From: Candidatus Saccharimonadota bacterium
GTDB lineage: Bacteria > Patescibacteriota > Saccharimonadia > Saccharimonadales > Saccharimonadaceae
NCBI GenBank assembly: GCA_027312225.1
Contig: DAICXK010000006.1
Span: forward strand, 1 to 58,116
DNA length: 58,116 bases
Reading direction: 5' to 3'
Within the stretch, counting starts at the first letter, position 1. Every line of letters begins with the position of its first letter. Below, piece after piece: positions 9,043 to 17,991 of the stretch. The notes under the pieces are model-generated. The model was not told the DNA's origin. It searched no databases and saw nothing but the letters and a program-made list of their open reading frames with translations. The position numbers were made by a program, and so were the translations under genes.

Positions 9043-9078
9043 ATGTATTCTGTTCCTGCGAGAAGAAAGACAGAGTAA
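9043..9078 (+). other. 11-codon upstream ORF in frame with the LysM-CHAP gene
   Basis: ATG at 9043 opens MYSVPARRKTE and then TAA. The frame continues after the TAA straight into the hydrolase. It could be a leader peptide that regulates translation, or the original start of the gene separated from it by a nonsense mutation. The weak AGG upstream does not settle this. Confidence 0.35.
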
Positions 9079-9120
9079 GGTAGCCGTCCTTGTAGCAATA
9101 CGAGTGACAGGAGAACGAAA

Positions 9121-10254
9121 ATTAGTATTCAAACTCAGCGGCGCACAGCAGGTCTCGAGATTGCCTCGGCTGCAAAGCGCGCTAATAGGCGAAAAAAGGC
9201 TGCAATCAAACCTTCGACGATTGCAATCTACGCGAGTATATTTGTTGCCGCAATTACTGTGGTATCTGTTAGTTATAAGAAGCCAGAGTCAATTACTGCC
9301 ACGGCAAGCGTCAGCGACACAATCTCCCGTCAGTCAGGTGTTCCCGAAACCTCAGTGAACGAGGTTGTTGCGACGTCGATTGCTGCTAATGTTGCTGATG
9401 CTGCCAATCTTCCTATTGCCGCCAACGTATCTAATCTCTCGGTATCTCTTGCCGCTAAGAATGAAATTACTCCGTCGAGTACGACGACAAGCGTAAGTAA
9501 ACAGCAACTTGTTCAACCCGGCAGCGATCGCCGCGAACTTGTAACGTACACAGTAAGGCCGGGCGACACGATTGACTCAGTTGCTACTAACTATGGAGTG
9601 TCCAAAGATACTATTAAATGGGCAAACAATCTCACCTCAGACAGCTTGAGCGAAGGTAAAGAATTAATCATACCACCTGTCGACGGGGTTGTGTACACGG
9701 TCAAGGAGGGCGATACGGTAGAGAAATTAGCAGAGAAGTATAAGGCAAGCCGAGATCGCATTGTTGCGTTTAATGACCTTGAGATTGATGGTCTAAAAAA
9801 AGATGTAAAGATTGTAATCCCTGCTGGCCAGCTTCCCGAGACAGAGCGTCCGGGGTATGTTGCGCCAACGCTATCATACTATTCTACTCAAAGCATAGCG
9901 GGCACCCTATTTAGGGGTAGCTCGGCCGGTAATGGGTACGCATATGGGTATTGTACGTTCTACGCAAAGAACATGCGTCCTGATTTGCCAAACACGCTCG
10001 GTAATGCTAATACGTGGTATGCTCGGGCCGCAGCTATGGGTATTCCTGTTGGCTCGACACCTCGTGCTGGCGCCATTTTCCAGACATCTGTCGGTGGTGG
10101 CGGATATGGCCACGCTGGATACATTGAGAGTGTTGATTATGAGACTGGGACAGTGACGTACTCTGATATGAACGGGTTAGCAGGCTGGAACAGGATTGGA
10201 CGCAGTACGACTACTATCGCAGAAGCATCGGCACGTTGGAACTTTATCTACTAG
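9121..10254 (+). CDS. Secreted or anchored LysM-LysM-CHAP cell wall hydrolase (ATT start proposed)
   Basis: Two LysM repeats (YTVRPGDTIDSVATNYGVS and YTVKEGDTVEKLAEKYKAS) bind glycan. They precede a CHAP amidase/endopeptidase domain with a likely catalytic Cys in YGYCTFYA and His in YGHAGYIE. The only later start, GTG 9259, would remove the hydrophobic segment needed for export. Reading further up gives RRKKAAIKPSTIAIYASIFV plus a helix, a good signal anchor. The frame closes at TAA 9076-9078. Within it, AGGAG (9109-9113) sits seven bases before ATT 9121, which I take as the start (377 aa). An ATG at 9043 in the same frame opens an 11-codon ORF that ends at this TAA. Confidence 0.8.
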   Translation: MSIQTQRRTAGLEIASAAKRANRRKKAAIKPSTIAIYASIFVAAITVVSVSYKKPESITATASVSDTISRQSGVPETSVNEVVATSIAANVADAANLPIAANVSNLSVSLAAKNEITPSSTTTSVSKQQLVQPGSDRRELVTYTVRPGDTIDSVATNYGVSKDTIKWANNLTSDSLSEGKELIIPPVDGVVYTVKEGDTVEKLAEKYKASRDRIVAFNDLEIDGLKKDVKIVIPAGQLPETERPGYVAPTLSYYSTQSIAGTLFRGSSAGNGYAYGYCTFYAKNMRPDLPNTLGNANTWYARAAAMGIPVGSTPRAGAIFQTSVGGGGYGHAGYIESVDYETGTVTYSDMNGLAGWNRIGRSTTTIAEASARWNFIY

Positions 10255-10282
10255 AGCAATAGGGGGGGGAGCTCTTTGCTCT
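10253..10282 (+). terminator. Weak hairpin after the LysM-CHAP gene
   Basis: AGAGCAA (10253-10259) and TTGCTCT (10276-10282) form a 7-bp stem overlapping the stop codon. The loop contains a run of eight G. No T-run follows, so termination is doubtful. Confidence 0.3.
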
Positions 10283-10348
10283 AATCCTTGATTTACGCAC
10301 TGACTTCCTTGAGTAAAGCCACAGCTGTACAAACAGGGGTGATTTTGC

Positions 10349-10354
10349 TATAAT
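10349..10354 (+). promoter_or_regulatory. -10 element TATAAT of obg
   Basis: TATAAT ends ten bases before ATG 10365. Transcription would start about four bases before the start codon, which gives a near-leaderless mRNA. Confidence 0.65.
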
Positions 10355-10364
10355 AGACATAATT

Positions 10365-11663
10365 ATGTTTGTTGATACCGCCAAAGTGTTTATCCAGGCA
10401 GGAAAAGGCGGCGATGGCGCGGTCAGTTTTCGTCATGAAATCTATGTCGATAAAGGTGGTCCCGATGGCGGCGATGGTGGCAAGGGTGGCGATGTTATAT
10501 TTAAGGCGACCGACAACCTCAACACCCTGATTGATTTTCGGTACAAGCCAGAACTCAAGGCCGAGAACGGCACTAACGGCTCCAAGGCAAAGCGCACTGG
10601 CCGATCCGGGGCTGACCTTGTCGTCAAAGTGCCTGTGGGAACCATAGTCAAACGGGATGATACCGTCATTGCTGACTTAACACACCATGACCAAGAGGTA
10701 GTGGTTGCCATGGGCGGCGATGGCGGCTTTGGCAACGCGCATTTTAAATCGTCGGTTCGCCAAACACCACGAATCGCAGAGATTGGTGAGTTGGGCGACA
10801 CGTACGAAGCGGAGCTAGAGCTGAAACTACTTGCCGATGTTGGATTGGTTGGATTCCCGAATGCAGGTAAGTCAACCTTCTTGAGCGTCGTCAGTAATGC
10901 GCGCCCAGAAATTGCCGATTACGCCTTTACGACACTGACACCAAATCTTGGAGTTGCAGATATTGATGATGGATCGCTGCTAATTGCTGATATCCCGGGT
11001 CTCATCGAGGGCGCCAGTGATGGCAAAGGGCTGGGTGATGCCTTTTTGCGGCACGTCGAAAGGACGTCTGTGCTGTTACATCTCATTGATGCATACACTG
11101 ACGATATCGCAGCCGCCTATACTACAATTCGTCGTGAGTTAGAGCTATATAGCCCAGAACTTGTTGACCGGCCGGAAATTATTGCACTGACCAAGACGGA
11201 AGGTCTAGATGAAGAGATTATTGCCATGCAGACCGAAGCGGTTCGTGCAGTTGCCTTGTCTGATGCACCGGTGTTTGCGATCTCGGCAACGGCCCACAAG
11301 GGCCTCAAAGAAGTCCTGCGTGCTCTCAGGAAAGAAGTCAGCCAGGTGCGTGACCGGGTTGCTGAAGAAACTGATAGCGATGACGCGGCTGATTTACCGG
11401 TCATTGGCCTGACTGATGCACAGCGAGAGAACGCGTGGTCAGTAACAGTATCCGACGAAGACGGCATGACAATTTATGAAGTAACGGGCGACAAGATCGA
11501 GAAGTTTGCGAGGCGTACCGACTTTGATAACTTTGAAGGTCTCAATCGACTTCGCGATATCATGAAGAAGCTCGGTATTAGCCACGAGCTGACACGCAAA
11601 GGTGCCACGGGCGAGAGTATCATTCGTATTCATGGTCGTGACTTTACCTTTTTAGAGCAGTAG
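10365..11663 (+). CDS. obgE: GTPase Obg/CgtA
   Basis: Obg is a ribosome-assembly and stress GTPase. The 432-residue protein has all three domains: the glycine-rich Obg fold at residues 1-158 (KGGPDGGDGGKGGDV), the G domain with P-loop GFPNAGKST and switch II DIPGLIEGASDGKGLG, and the C-terminal OCT domain. The G4 motif, normally NKxD, reads TKTE in IIALTKTEGLDEE, so both guanine-contacting residues differ from consensus. The gene is preceded by TATAAT ten bases before ATG and followed 22 bases later by sbcB, which has its own -10. Confidence 0.95.
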   Translation: MFVDTAKVFIQAGKGGDGAVSFRHEIYVDKGGPDGGDGGKGGDVIFKATDNLNTLIDFRYKPELKAENGTNGSKAKRTGRSGADLVVKVPVGTIVKRDDTVIADLTHHDQEVVVAMGGDGGFGNAHFKSSVRQTPRIAEIGELGDTYEAELELKLLADVGLVGFPNAGKSTFLSVVSNARPEIADYAFTTLTPNLGVADIDDGSLLIADIPGLIEGASDGKGLGDAFLRHVERTSVLLHLIDAYTDDIAAAYTTIRRELELYSPELVDRPEIIALTKTEGLDEEIIAMQTEAVRAVALSDAPVFAISATAHKGLKEVLRALRKEVSQVRDRVAEETDSDDAADLPVIGLTDAQRENAWSVTVSDEDGMTIYEVTGDKIEKFARRTDFDNFEGLNRLRDIMKKLGISHELTRKGATGESIIRIHGRDFTFLEQ

Positions 11664-11673
11664 TGACTCGTGA

Positions 11674-11679
11674 TACACT
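11674..11679 (+). promoter_or_regulatory. -10 element TACACT of sbcB
   Basis: The hexamer ends six bases before GTG 11686. Initiation about seven bases downstream of the -10 would coincide with the GTG, giving a leaderless mRNA. The bases AAAAGG in the gap are too close to the GTG to be a normal ribosome-binding site. Confidence 0.5.
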
Positions 11680-11685
11680 AAAAAG

Positions 11686-13104
11686 GTGACAAAGACTTTC
11701 TTTTTTTATGATCTTGAGACCAGTGGTCTGAGCGCACGCGATGATAGGATTATGCAATTTGCGGGGCAGCGTACCGATCTGGATTTTAATCCCATTGGTG
11801 ACCCGGTCAATGAGCTGATTCGCCTGAGCGATGACACGTTGCCGAGTCCTGAAGCGCTGTGCGTCACAGGCATTACCCCGCAGTCAACGATTGCTGATGG
11901 CTATTCTGAGGCAGAGTTCGCGCGTATCATGGTGAACGATATTTTTACTCCTGATACGATCGCCGTTGGGTTTAATAACATTCGATTTGACGATGAATTT
12001 ATTCGTCATTTTTTGTGGCGTAATTTTTATGATCCCTATGAATGGGCATGGAAGGACGGGCGTAGCCGTTGGGATATTCTCGATGTTGTGCGGATGACGC
12101 GTGCGCTCAGGCCTGATGGTATTGAGTGGCCAGTAACTGAGGACGGCAAGGCCACGAATCGGCTGGAGCTACTGACAAAACTCAATGGCGTCGATCATTA
12201 CAAAGCACACGACGCATTGTCTGATGTGATGGCAACGATTGAGGTGGCGAAATTGATTCAGGCACGGCAACCGCAGTTATTCAGTTACTTACTGAAACTA
12301 CGTGACAAGCGCGAGGTGATGGGTCTAGTGAATCTTGACGACAAGCGGCCCTTTGTCTATACAAGCGGCCGTTATGATGCCGAGCATGACAAAACGACGG
12401 TCGCGTTTCCGCTGACGGCTGGGCGCAATGGTAATGTCGTGGTGTATGACCTCAGGTACGATCCAAGTAGTTTTATTGATATGGATCAAAAGCAGTTGGC
12501 CGATATCATGTTTGCCAGTTGGGAAGAACGCAAGGCTGAAGGCTTCCAGAAACTACCCGTTAAAGAGTTGCAGTATAATCGCGCACCTGCGGTCGCTCCT
12601 CTTGGGGTGCTCGAGCAAGAAAGGGGTTGGGATAGGATTCATCTTGATCTCGAGGCCATTGAACGACACAAAAAACTGCTACTGGCAGCACCGCAACTCG
12701 CCGAGAATATCCGTACACTGCTCGAAGGCCGCCCTGAATTTAAGAAATCTCCCGACCCAGAAGCACAATTGTATGACGGGTTTGTGGGTGATAAGGATAA
12801 AATCCGCATTGAATCAGTGCGTAACGCCAACGAGCGCGAGCTGGCTGACTTTCATCCGAGCTTTGATGACGAACGATTGCCACCCTTGCTGCTCCATTAC
12901 AAAGCGCGCAACTATCCTACAACGTTGAGTGAAGGCGAAGTAACTGAGTGGGAGGCGTGGCGAAGCATGCGAATTGCCGCTAAGCTACCATTGTTTATGA
13001 AGTCGTTGACGAAAATGGCGCAGACGGCCTCGGACGACCAACAATTTATCTTGCAAGAACTGCAGCTGTGGGCCGAGAGTATCGCGCCAGCGGTTGATGA
13101 CTAA
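11686..13104 (+). CDS. sbcB: Exodeoxyribonuclease I
   Basis: ExoI degrades single-stranded DNA from the 3' end and acts in recombination and mismatch repair. The 472-residue protein starts with the DnaQ-fold Exo I motif FFFYDLETSGL. It then has ITGITP-like TGITPQST, GFNNIRFDDEFIRHFLWRNFYDPY, SRWDILDVVRMTRALRPDGI and HDALSDVMATIEVAKL, and these match the E. coli enzyme position by position. The C-terminal SH3-like and helical ExoI regions are also present (LLLHYKARNYPTTLSEGE). Start is GTG. Its stop overlaps the convergent membrane-protein stop by four bases. Confidence 0.93.
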   Translation: MTKTFFFYDLETSGLSARDDRIMQFAGQRTDLDFNPIGDPVNELIRLSDDTLPSPEALCVTGITPQSTIADGYSEAEFARIMVNDIFTPDTIAVGFNNIRFDDEFIRHFLWRNFYDPYEWAWKDGRSRWDILDVVRMTRALRPDGIEWPVTEDGKATNRLELLTKLNGVDHYKAHDALSDVMATIEVAKLIQARQPQLFSYLLKLRDKREVMGLVNLDDKRPFVYTSGRYDAEHDKTTVAFPLTAGRNGNVVVYDLRYDPSSFIDMDQKQLADIMFASWEERKAEGFQKLPVKELQYNRAPAVAPLGVLEQERGWDRIHLDLEAIERHKKLLLAAPQLAENIRTLLEGRPEFKKSPDPEAQLYDGFVGDKDKIRIESVRNANERELADFHPSFDDERLPPLLLHYKARNYPTTLSEGEVTEWEAWRSMRIAAKLPLFMKSLTKMAQTASDDQQFILQELQLWAESIAPAVDD

Positions 13105-13403
13105 AGCTCTTGATAGCGACGGCGTGGTCGATCAGACTTCTCTTTGGTCTCTTGAGGGTCTTTCGTGTCGGTTCCGATGAACTCATCATAGAAACTAAGA
13201 CAATACTGGTAGACGACACGATATTTTCTGAGCGAGATAACCAGCACAGTACTGGCGATCATAACAGCGAGCATCGTTGATGGTGCAAGCACGATATTAA
13301 TGCCAGGCACGAAGCCTGAAAGCAAGAATACGATAATCGCGTCAAACCAGACCGTACATACGATAACGCTGAGGATGAGGATAGCGGCGTATAGTTGCTT
13401 CAT
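13101..13403 (-). CDS. Small two-helix membrane protein, 100 aa
   Basis: The product starts MKQLYAAILILSVIVCTVWF, so the first helix is right at the N-terminus. A second helix (TMLAVMIASTVLVISL) and a charged cytoplasmic tail ending SDRPRRRYQEL follow. I recognise no family. The longer frame up to 13523 is not used: a promoter on this strand, TTGCAA (13435-13440) and TATACT (13412-13417) with a 17-base spacer, places the transcription start next to ATG 13403. Its 3' end overlaps the sbcB stop by four bases. Confidence 0.65.
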   Translation of the reverse strand: MKQLYAAILILSVIVCTVWFDAIIVFLLSGFVPGINIVLAPSTMLAVMIASTVLVISLRKYRVVYQYCLSFYDEFIGTDTKDPQETKEKSDRPRRRYQEL

Positions 13404-13411
13404 TTCGACCG

Positions 13412-13440
13412 AGTATAAAGAGGTATCGATAGTATTGCAA
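13412..13440 (-). promoter_or_regulatory. Promoter of the 100-aa membrane protein
   Basis: On the minus strand, TTGCAA and TATACT are 17 bases apart. The -10 ends eight bases before ATG 13403, implying a leaderless transcript. Confidence 0.65.
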
Positions 13441-13521
13441 GCATAGCCAAATTGTGTTGTAGCATTCGATGGGACCGTTAATATATAGACTATCGTCGCA
13501 CAGGGGGATATGCTAAGAGTC

Positions 13522-14568
13522 ATGGCGAGAAAAGCTCATGGTTTTACTATTGTTGAGTTGCTCATTGTGATTATAGTTATTGCTATTTTGGCCACAATCT
13601 CTATTGTTGCGTACAACGGAATTCAAAACAGCGCAGCTGAGACAGCACTCAAATCAGACTTGCGCAATGCGGCGACACAGCTTGGCCTCGCATATGCAAA
13701 TGATGGCGTCTACCCTGGCTTGGCTGCCACGTTGTCTAAAAGCGCGGGAACAACCTTTGAATATGATTCCGATGGCACAGGGTACTGTCTTAGCGCGACG
13801 TCAAACCGACCCGGTGTTGGCGATTGGCACATATCAAATACGCTTGGCCTGACAGAAGGAGTATGTGATGGGCATACGGCAGGACTAGGATCGCCTGAGG
13901 GCTCTACTTTTCTTACGACGGGCGGATTTACTGATATAACGCATTCGTATGGCACCGGGGACACGATGCGAGCCAATATCGCATCTGTTCCAACGGGTGC
14001 ATGGATGGTTGTGGTGTTGAGCTATTGGCCGACCGAAAATGCGACTGCTCCGGCAGGATGGACGACACTTGTGGCACGCAAGACGACCAATACAATGCGA
14101 ACAAGTATCTTTGCAAAGATTAAACAGTCTGGCGATGCCGATAATCAGGATTTCCAGGCAGCAGGGACGAACGGTATTAATAATACCAATGGTGCTTTTC
14201 TATGGGGTCGTAACGGAGCCGCGGTGAGTTCATGGACATTGGGCGAGTTCGGAGATAGGGCAAATAATGCAACGCCAACAACCGCGCTCACTCCAACGCT
14301 TACCACGACGGCCGCTAACTCGTTGGTATTGTCGATTGCAACCGAACGAACGAATGCTGACGAGGCCAACTATGTATCGTTGACAGGCGCAACCCCTTGG
14401 GCATGGGTTCCACAGCCTACGGGTGTTCTTGCGAAGAACCAAACGATTACAGTCGGATACAATGAGCAGGCAGCAGTAGGGCAGTCCCAGGCTATGACAG
14501 TAACATATCCAAATTCAATGAACACAAATGCAACTGCCGTGCAGATTGCCATCCCTCCGGCTAATTAA
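13522..14568 (+). CDS. Type IV pilin-like protein with large C-terminal domain
   Basis: The N-terminus is a class III prepilin signal: short basic leader MARKAHG, then FTIVELLIVIIVIAILATIS with the conserved glutamate at +5 and Phe at +1. Prepilin peptidase would cut after the glycine. The pilin neck (YNGIQNSAAETALKSDLRNA) is followed by about 230 residues rich in Thr, Asn, Ala and Gly, which probably form a beta-sandwich adhesin-like domain. At 348 residues it is much larger than a major pilin. TATGCT (13509-13514) ends seven bases before ATG 13522, so the ATG at 13510, which lies inside the -10, is not the start. No other pilus gene is adjacent. Confidence 0.8.
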   Translation: MARKAHGFTIVELLIVIIVIAILATISIVAYNGIQNSAAETALKSDLRNAATQLGLAYANDGVYPGLAATLSKSAGTTFEYDSDGTGYCLSATSNRPGVGDWHISNTLGLTEGVCDGHTAGLGSPEGSTFLTTGGFTDITHSYGTGDTMRANIASVPTGAWMVVVLSYWPTENATAPAGWTTLVARKTTNTMRTSIFAKIKQSGDADNQDFQAAGTNGINNTNGAFLWGRNGAAVSSWTLGEFGDRANNATPTTALTPTLTTTAANSLVLSIATERTNADEANYVSLTGATPWAWVPQPTGVLAKNQTITVGYNEQAAVGQSQAMTVTYPNSMNTNATAVQIAIPPAN

Positions 14569-14609
14569 CTTCCTAGCTCGCGTAACTTACTTATTTCCTC
14601 GCCTGATGG

Positions 14610-14615
14610 TATAAT
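14610..14615 (+). promoter_or_regulatory. -10 element TATAAT of uvrA
   Basis: TATAAT ends nine bases before ATG 14625. Transcription would start two or three bases before the ATG. Confidence 0.65.
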
Positions 14616-14624
14616 AGACCAGAT

Positions 14625-17435
14625 ATGTCAGAGGTGATTCGAGTTCGTGGTGCGCGTGAGCACAATCTAAAAAACGTGGATGTTGAAATTCCACGCGATA
14701 AACTAGTGGTTATTACTGGCCTGAGCGGTTCCGGCAAATCCAGCCTAGCTTTTGATACGATTTATGCCGAGGGCCAGCGTCGCTATGTTGAAAGCCTGTC
14801 GAGCTACGCCAGGCAGTTCCTGGGCATCATGGATAAACCGGATGTTGATAGTATTGACGGGCTTTCCCCGGCTATTTCCATCGACCAGAAATCAACGAGT
14901 CGTAACCCGCGTTCGACCGTCGCGACCGTCACTGAAATTTATGATTATCTGCGCCTCTTGTACGCGCGCATTGGCGTGCCACATTGTCCGATCTGTGGCA
15001 AAGAAGTTGCTCGCCGTACACCGCAAGATATCATCGACGAAATTATGAAACGTCCTGACGGTACGCGTGTGATGCTGCTGGCGCCGATTGTCAAGCAAAA
15101 GAAGGGTGAGTTTGCGCATATTCCTGAACAATATCAGAAGGCTGGCTTTGCACGTGCACGTGTCGATGGCGTTATCTATGCGCTTGATGAATTCCCCGAG
15201 CTACAGAAGAGCTACAAACACGACATTGAAATTGTCGTTGACCGTATTGCCTTGGGGCCTACGATGGCCAGCCGTATCACACAATCAGTCGAACAGGCGC
15301 TTGAGGTTGCCGATGGCGTTGTTGAGTTACTTGACGCTGATTCTGGCGAGTTAACAACCTATAGCCAACGGTACGCGTGTGTTGATCATCCATCAGAGGA
15401 TATTCCCGAGCTAGAGCCTCGTTTATTTAGCTTTAATTCACCGCAAGGAGCGTGCCCGGTCTGTACTGGCCTTGGTAGCCGTCTTGAGGTTGACCCAGAC
15501 CTGGTATTTAACCCAAATTTGACGATTGCTGAAGGTGCGATTCGTCCCTACAACCGTGTCAATAGTGACGCATGGTACATGAAAAAACTCTCCAAAGTTG
15601 CCGAGGCGCACGGATTTAGTGTGCATGTGCCAGTGCGCGATCTATCCGCCGAAGAGCTGGACAAGGTGCTGTATGGCACGGGTAGCCAGAAGTATACCGT
15701 TGATGTTGGTAGTGGCCGCAGCTATGAATCAACATACGAAGGGGTTATTCCTAACCTTGAACGTCGTCACAAAGAGACTGACAGTGAATTTATGCGCAAA
15801 GATATCGAGCGTTTCATGCGTGAGCGTAAGTGTCATGCCTGTCAGGGCGCTCGCCTGAAGCCTGTGGTGCTGGCGGTCACGGTGCATGGGCTGAGTATTA
15901 TGGACATCTGTGGGCTGGGCATTGATGCGGCCTTGGATGTATTTGCCGAAATCAAGTTAACTGAACAAGAAGAGTTTATTGCGCGTCAGATATTCAAGGA
16001 AATTACCGCTCGACTCGGTTTCATGAGCAATGTAGGCCTAAGCTATCTGGAATTGGGCCGTGCAGCAAATACGCTGAGTGGTGGCGAGGCGCAGCGTATC
16101 CGTCTGGCGACGCAAATCGGCGCGGGATTGCAGGGTGTATTGTATGTATTGGACGAGCCATCGATTGGCCTCCATCAGCGCGACAACGATCGTCTCATTG
16201 CGACACTAAAGAATTTGCGCGATCTTGGTAATACGGTCCTGGTGGTAGAACATGACGAGGATACGATTCGTGAGGCGGATTATCTGCTGGACATTGGTCC
16301 TGGAGCAGGCGTGCATGGCGGGCAAGTGGTGGCGGCTGGTACGCCTGACGAAGTAGCGAGAGACAAGGACAGTATCACGGGGCGTTATCTCAGCGGTGCA
16401 GAGAAGATTGATGTACCGAAAAAACGGCGCTCAGTTGATGCAGACCGCAAACTTATTATTCGTGGTGCTAAAGAGAATAACCTGAAGGGTATCGACGTGG
16501 CGTTCCCGCTAGGTATTATGACGGTTGTCAGTGGTGTGTCGGGTAGCGGCAAATCGACGTTGGTAAACGACATTTTGGCGAAGGAGCTGTCGGCGCGGCT
16601 ACATCGTGCGCAGACCGTGCCAGGTGCACACGAGAACATCGAGGGCATCAAACAACTCGACAAAGCGATTATCATCGACCAATCAGCGATTGGTCGAACT
16701 CCGCGATCAAACCCTGCGACCTATACAGGCATCTTTACGCCGATCCGTGAATTATTTGCTGGTACGCCTGAGGCAAATATTCGCGGTTACAAGGCTGGGC
16801 GCTTTAGCTTTAATGTGAAGGGCGGCCGCTGTGAGAACTGCCAGGGCGATGGCATGATTAAGATCGAGATGCACTTCCTGCCTGATGTGTACGTTACCTG
16901 TGATGTTTGTAAGGGCAAACGCTATAACCGCGAGGCCTTAGAGATAAAATACAAGGGCGTAACGATTGCGGATGTTTTGGAAATGACGGTTGAGCAGGCG
17001 GCAGAGTTCTTCCAGAATGTTCCTGCTATTGCACGAAAGCTCGACACGCTCGTCGAAGTTGGGCTAGGATACATTCGACTTGGACAGCCCGCCACAACAT
17101 TCAGTGGTGGCGAGGCGCAGCGTATCAAACTAGCAACTGAACTTAGTCGTCGTTCTACTGGTAAGACGCTCTATATTCTTGACGAGCCAACAACAGGACT
17201 TCACAGCGCCGATGTCAAGAAATTGCTTCATATCTTGCAGCAGTTAGTTGAGGGTGGTAACAGTATGATTATTATTGAACACAACCTTGATGTCATTAAG
17301 ACTGCTGATTACATCATCGACATGGGTCCCGAAGGTGGACTAGGCGGCGGTATTGTTGTCGCCGAAGGAACACCAGAAGAAATTGCAAAGGTTGCCACTT
17401 CCTTTACTGGTCAATATCTGAAGTCATTACTATGA
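14625..17435 (+). CDS. uvrA: Excinuclease ABC subunit A
   Basis: UvrA is the damage-sensing ATPase of nucleotide excision repair. At 936 residues it has normal length. Both ABC modules are complete: Walker [15 protein letters not shown] and [13 protein letters not shown], and signature motifs [16 protein letters not shown] and [16 protein letters not shown]. Zinc-binding cysteine clusters are present at [16 protein letters not shown], and CENCQGDG with CDVCKGKR. The gene has its own near-leaderless promoter. The start codon of the next gene overlaps its stop (ATGA). UvrC is encoded separately at about 32 kb. Confidence 0.97.
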   Translation: MSEVIRVRGAREHNLKNVDVEIPRDKLVVITGLSGSGKSSLAFDTIYAEGQRRYVESLSSYARQFLGIMDKPDVDSIDGLSPAISIDQKSTSRNPRSTVATVTEIYDYLRLLYARIGVPHCPICGKEVARRTPQDIIDEIMKRPDGTRVMLLAPIVKQKKGEFAHIPEQYQKAGFARARVDGVIYALDEFPELQKSYKHDIEIVVDRIALGPTMASRITQSVEQALEVADGVVELLDADSGELTTYSQRYACVDHPSEDIPELEPRLFSFNSPQGACPVCTGLGSRLEVDPDLVFNPNLTIAEGAIRPYNRVNSDAWYMKKLSKVAEAHGFSVHVPVRDLSAEELDKVLYGTGSQKYTVDVGSGRSYESTYEGVIPNLERRHKETDSEFMRKDIERFMRERKCHACQGARLKPVVLAVTVHGLSIMDICGLGIDAALDVFAEIKLTEQEEFIARQIFKEITARLGFMSNVGLSYLELGRAANTLSGGEAQRIRLATQIGAGLQGVLYVLDEPSIGLHQRDNDRLIATLKNLRDLGNTVLVVEHDEDTIREADYLLDIGPGAGVHGGQVVAAGTPDEVARDKDSITGRYLSGAEKIDVPKKRRSVDADRKLIIRGAKENNLKGIDVAFPLGIMTVVSGVSGSGKSTLVNDILAKELSARLHRAQTVPGAHENIEGIKQLDKAIIIDQSAIGRTPRSNPATYTGIFTPIRELFAGTPEANIRGYKAGRFSFNVKGGRCENCQGDGMIKIEMHFLPDVYVTCDVCKGKRYNREALEIKYKGVTIADVLEMTVEQAAEFFQNVPAIARKLDTLVEVGLGYIRLGQPATTFSGGEAQRIKLATELSRRSTGKTLYILDEPTTGLHSADVKKLLHILQQLVEGGNSMIIIEHNLDVIKTADYIIDMGPEGGLGGGIVVAEGTPEEIAKVATSFTGQYLKSLL

Positions 17436-17962
17436 CCTTCTCCCGACATAATCAAAGAATTATAGATTTACCATCTGAGAGGCGCCCAGGTGAAGTGTTT
17501 CATCATGCAATGGCAGCTCGAGCAATGCTAGAGCGTGCGTGGTCTGCGGAAACAGCTTTTCAGGGAATCGCACTGACAGAAGATGACGTTGCATCGCGAG
17601 GGCAGTGCGGTGTATCGAGTTTATGGCTCGCTAGGTATCTTAATAGACAAGGTCTTGATGTTTCCTTTACGGAAGGCAGGATACACCTGTTGAGTGGTGA
17701 GGGCGATGAGCATGTTTGGGTTGAAGTGCGCGGTATAGCTGACGAGCCTTTGGTCGTTGATCTTACATCTGACCAGTATCAATCAGAACTGGGCACGAGC
17801 GTTCATATGGGTGTGTATGCCAATGATTACGAGACGGTTGGACGCTACACGCCAGACCAGCAGTTATCCCCCGATAACGTGCCACGTAGAAAATTGCTGG
17901 CACGATATGCAATTCTTGAACAGAACATTGCGCGTTTACCACGACGCTATCGGTTAGTTTAA
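17432..17962 (+). CDS. Hypothetical protein with Cys-His-Asp pattern, 176 aa
   Basis: I do not recognise the family. The protein is soluble and has a possible catalytic triad in the order and spacing of transglutaminase-like or papain-like folds. C59 is in [16 protein letters not shown] at the start of a helix, H94 is in GDEHVWVEV on a strand, and D110 is in [11 protein letters not shown] on the next strand. In transglutaminase-like proteins the Cys likewise caps a helix and the His and Asp lie on neighbouring strands. The ATG overlaps the uvrA stop by four bases, so the two are translationally coupled, although a functional link to repair is not obvious. Confidence 0.75.
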   Translation: MTFSRHNQRIIDLPSERRPGEVFHHAMAARAMLERAWSAETAFQGIALTEDDVASRGQCGVSSLWLARYLNRQGLDVSFTEGRIHLLSGEGDEHVWVEVRGIADEPLVVDLTSDQYQSELGTSVHMGVYANDYETVGRYTPDQQLSPDNVPRRKLLARYAILEQNIARLPRRYRLV

Positions 17963-17991
17963 CACTGTTGCGGAGATGGGTTCGGGCGGGG

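Noticed and set aside
8909-9358. Open frame of 149 codons upstream of and overlapping the LysM-CHAP gene
   Set aside because: Its composition is not protein-like, it covers the structured leader and it overlaps the signal anchor of the real gene in another frame.
10262-10269. Run of eight G after the LysM-CHAP gene as a phase-variable tract
   Set aside because: It is outside any coding frame and not between promoter elements, so no switching effect can be proposed.
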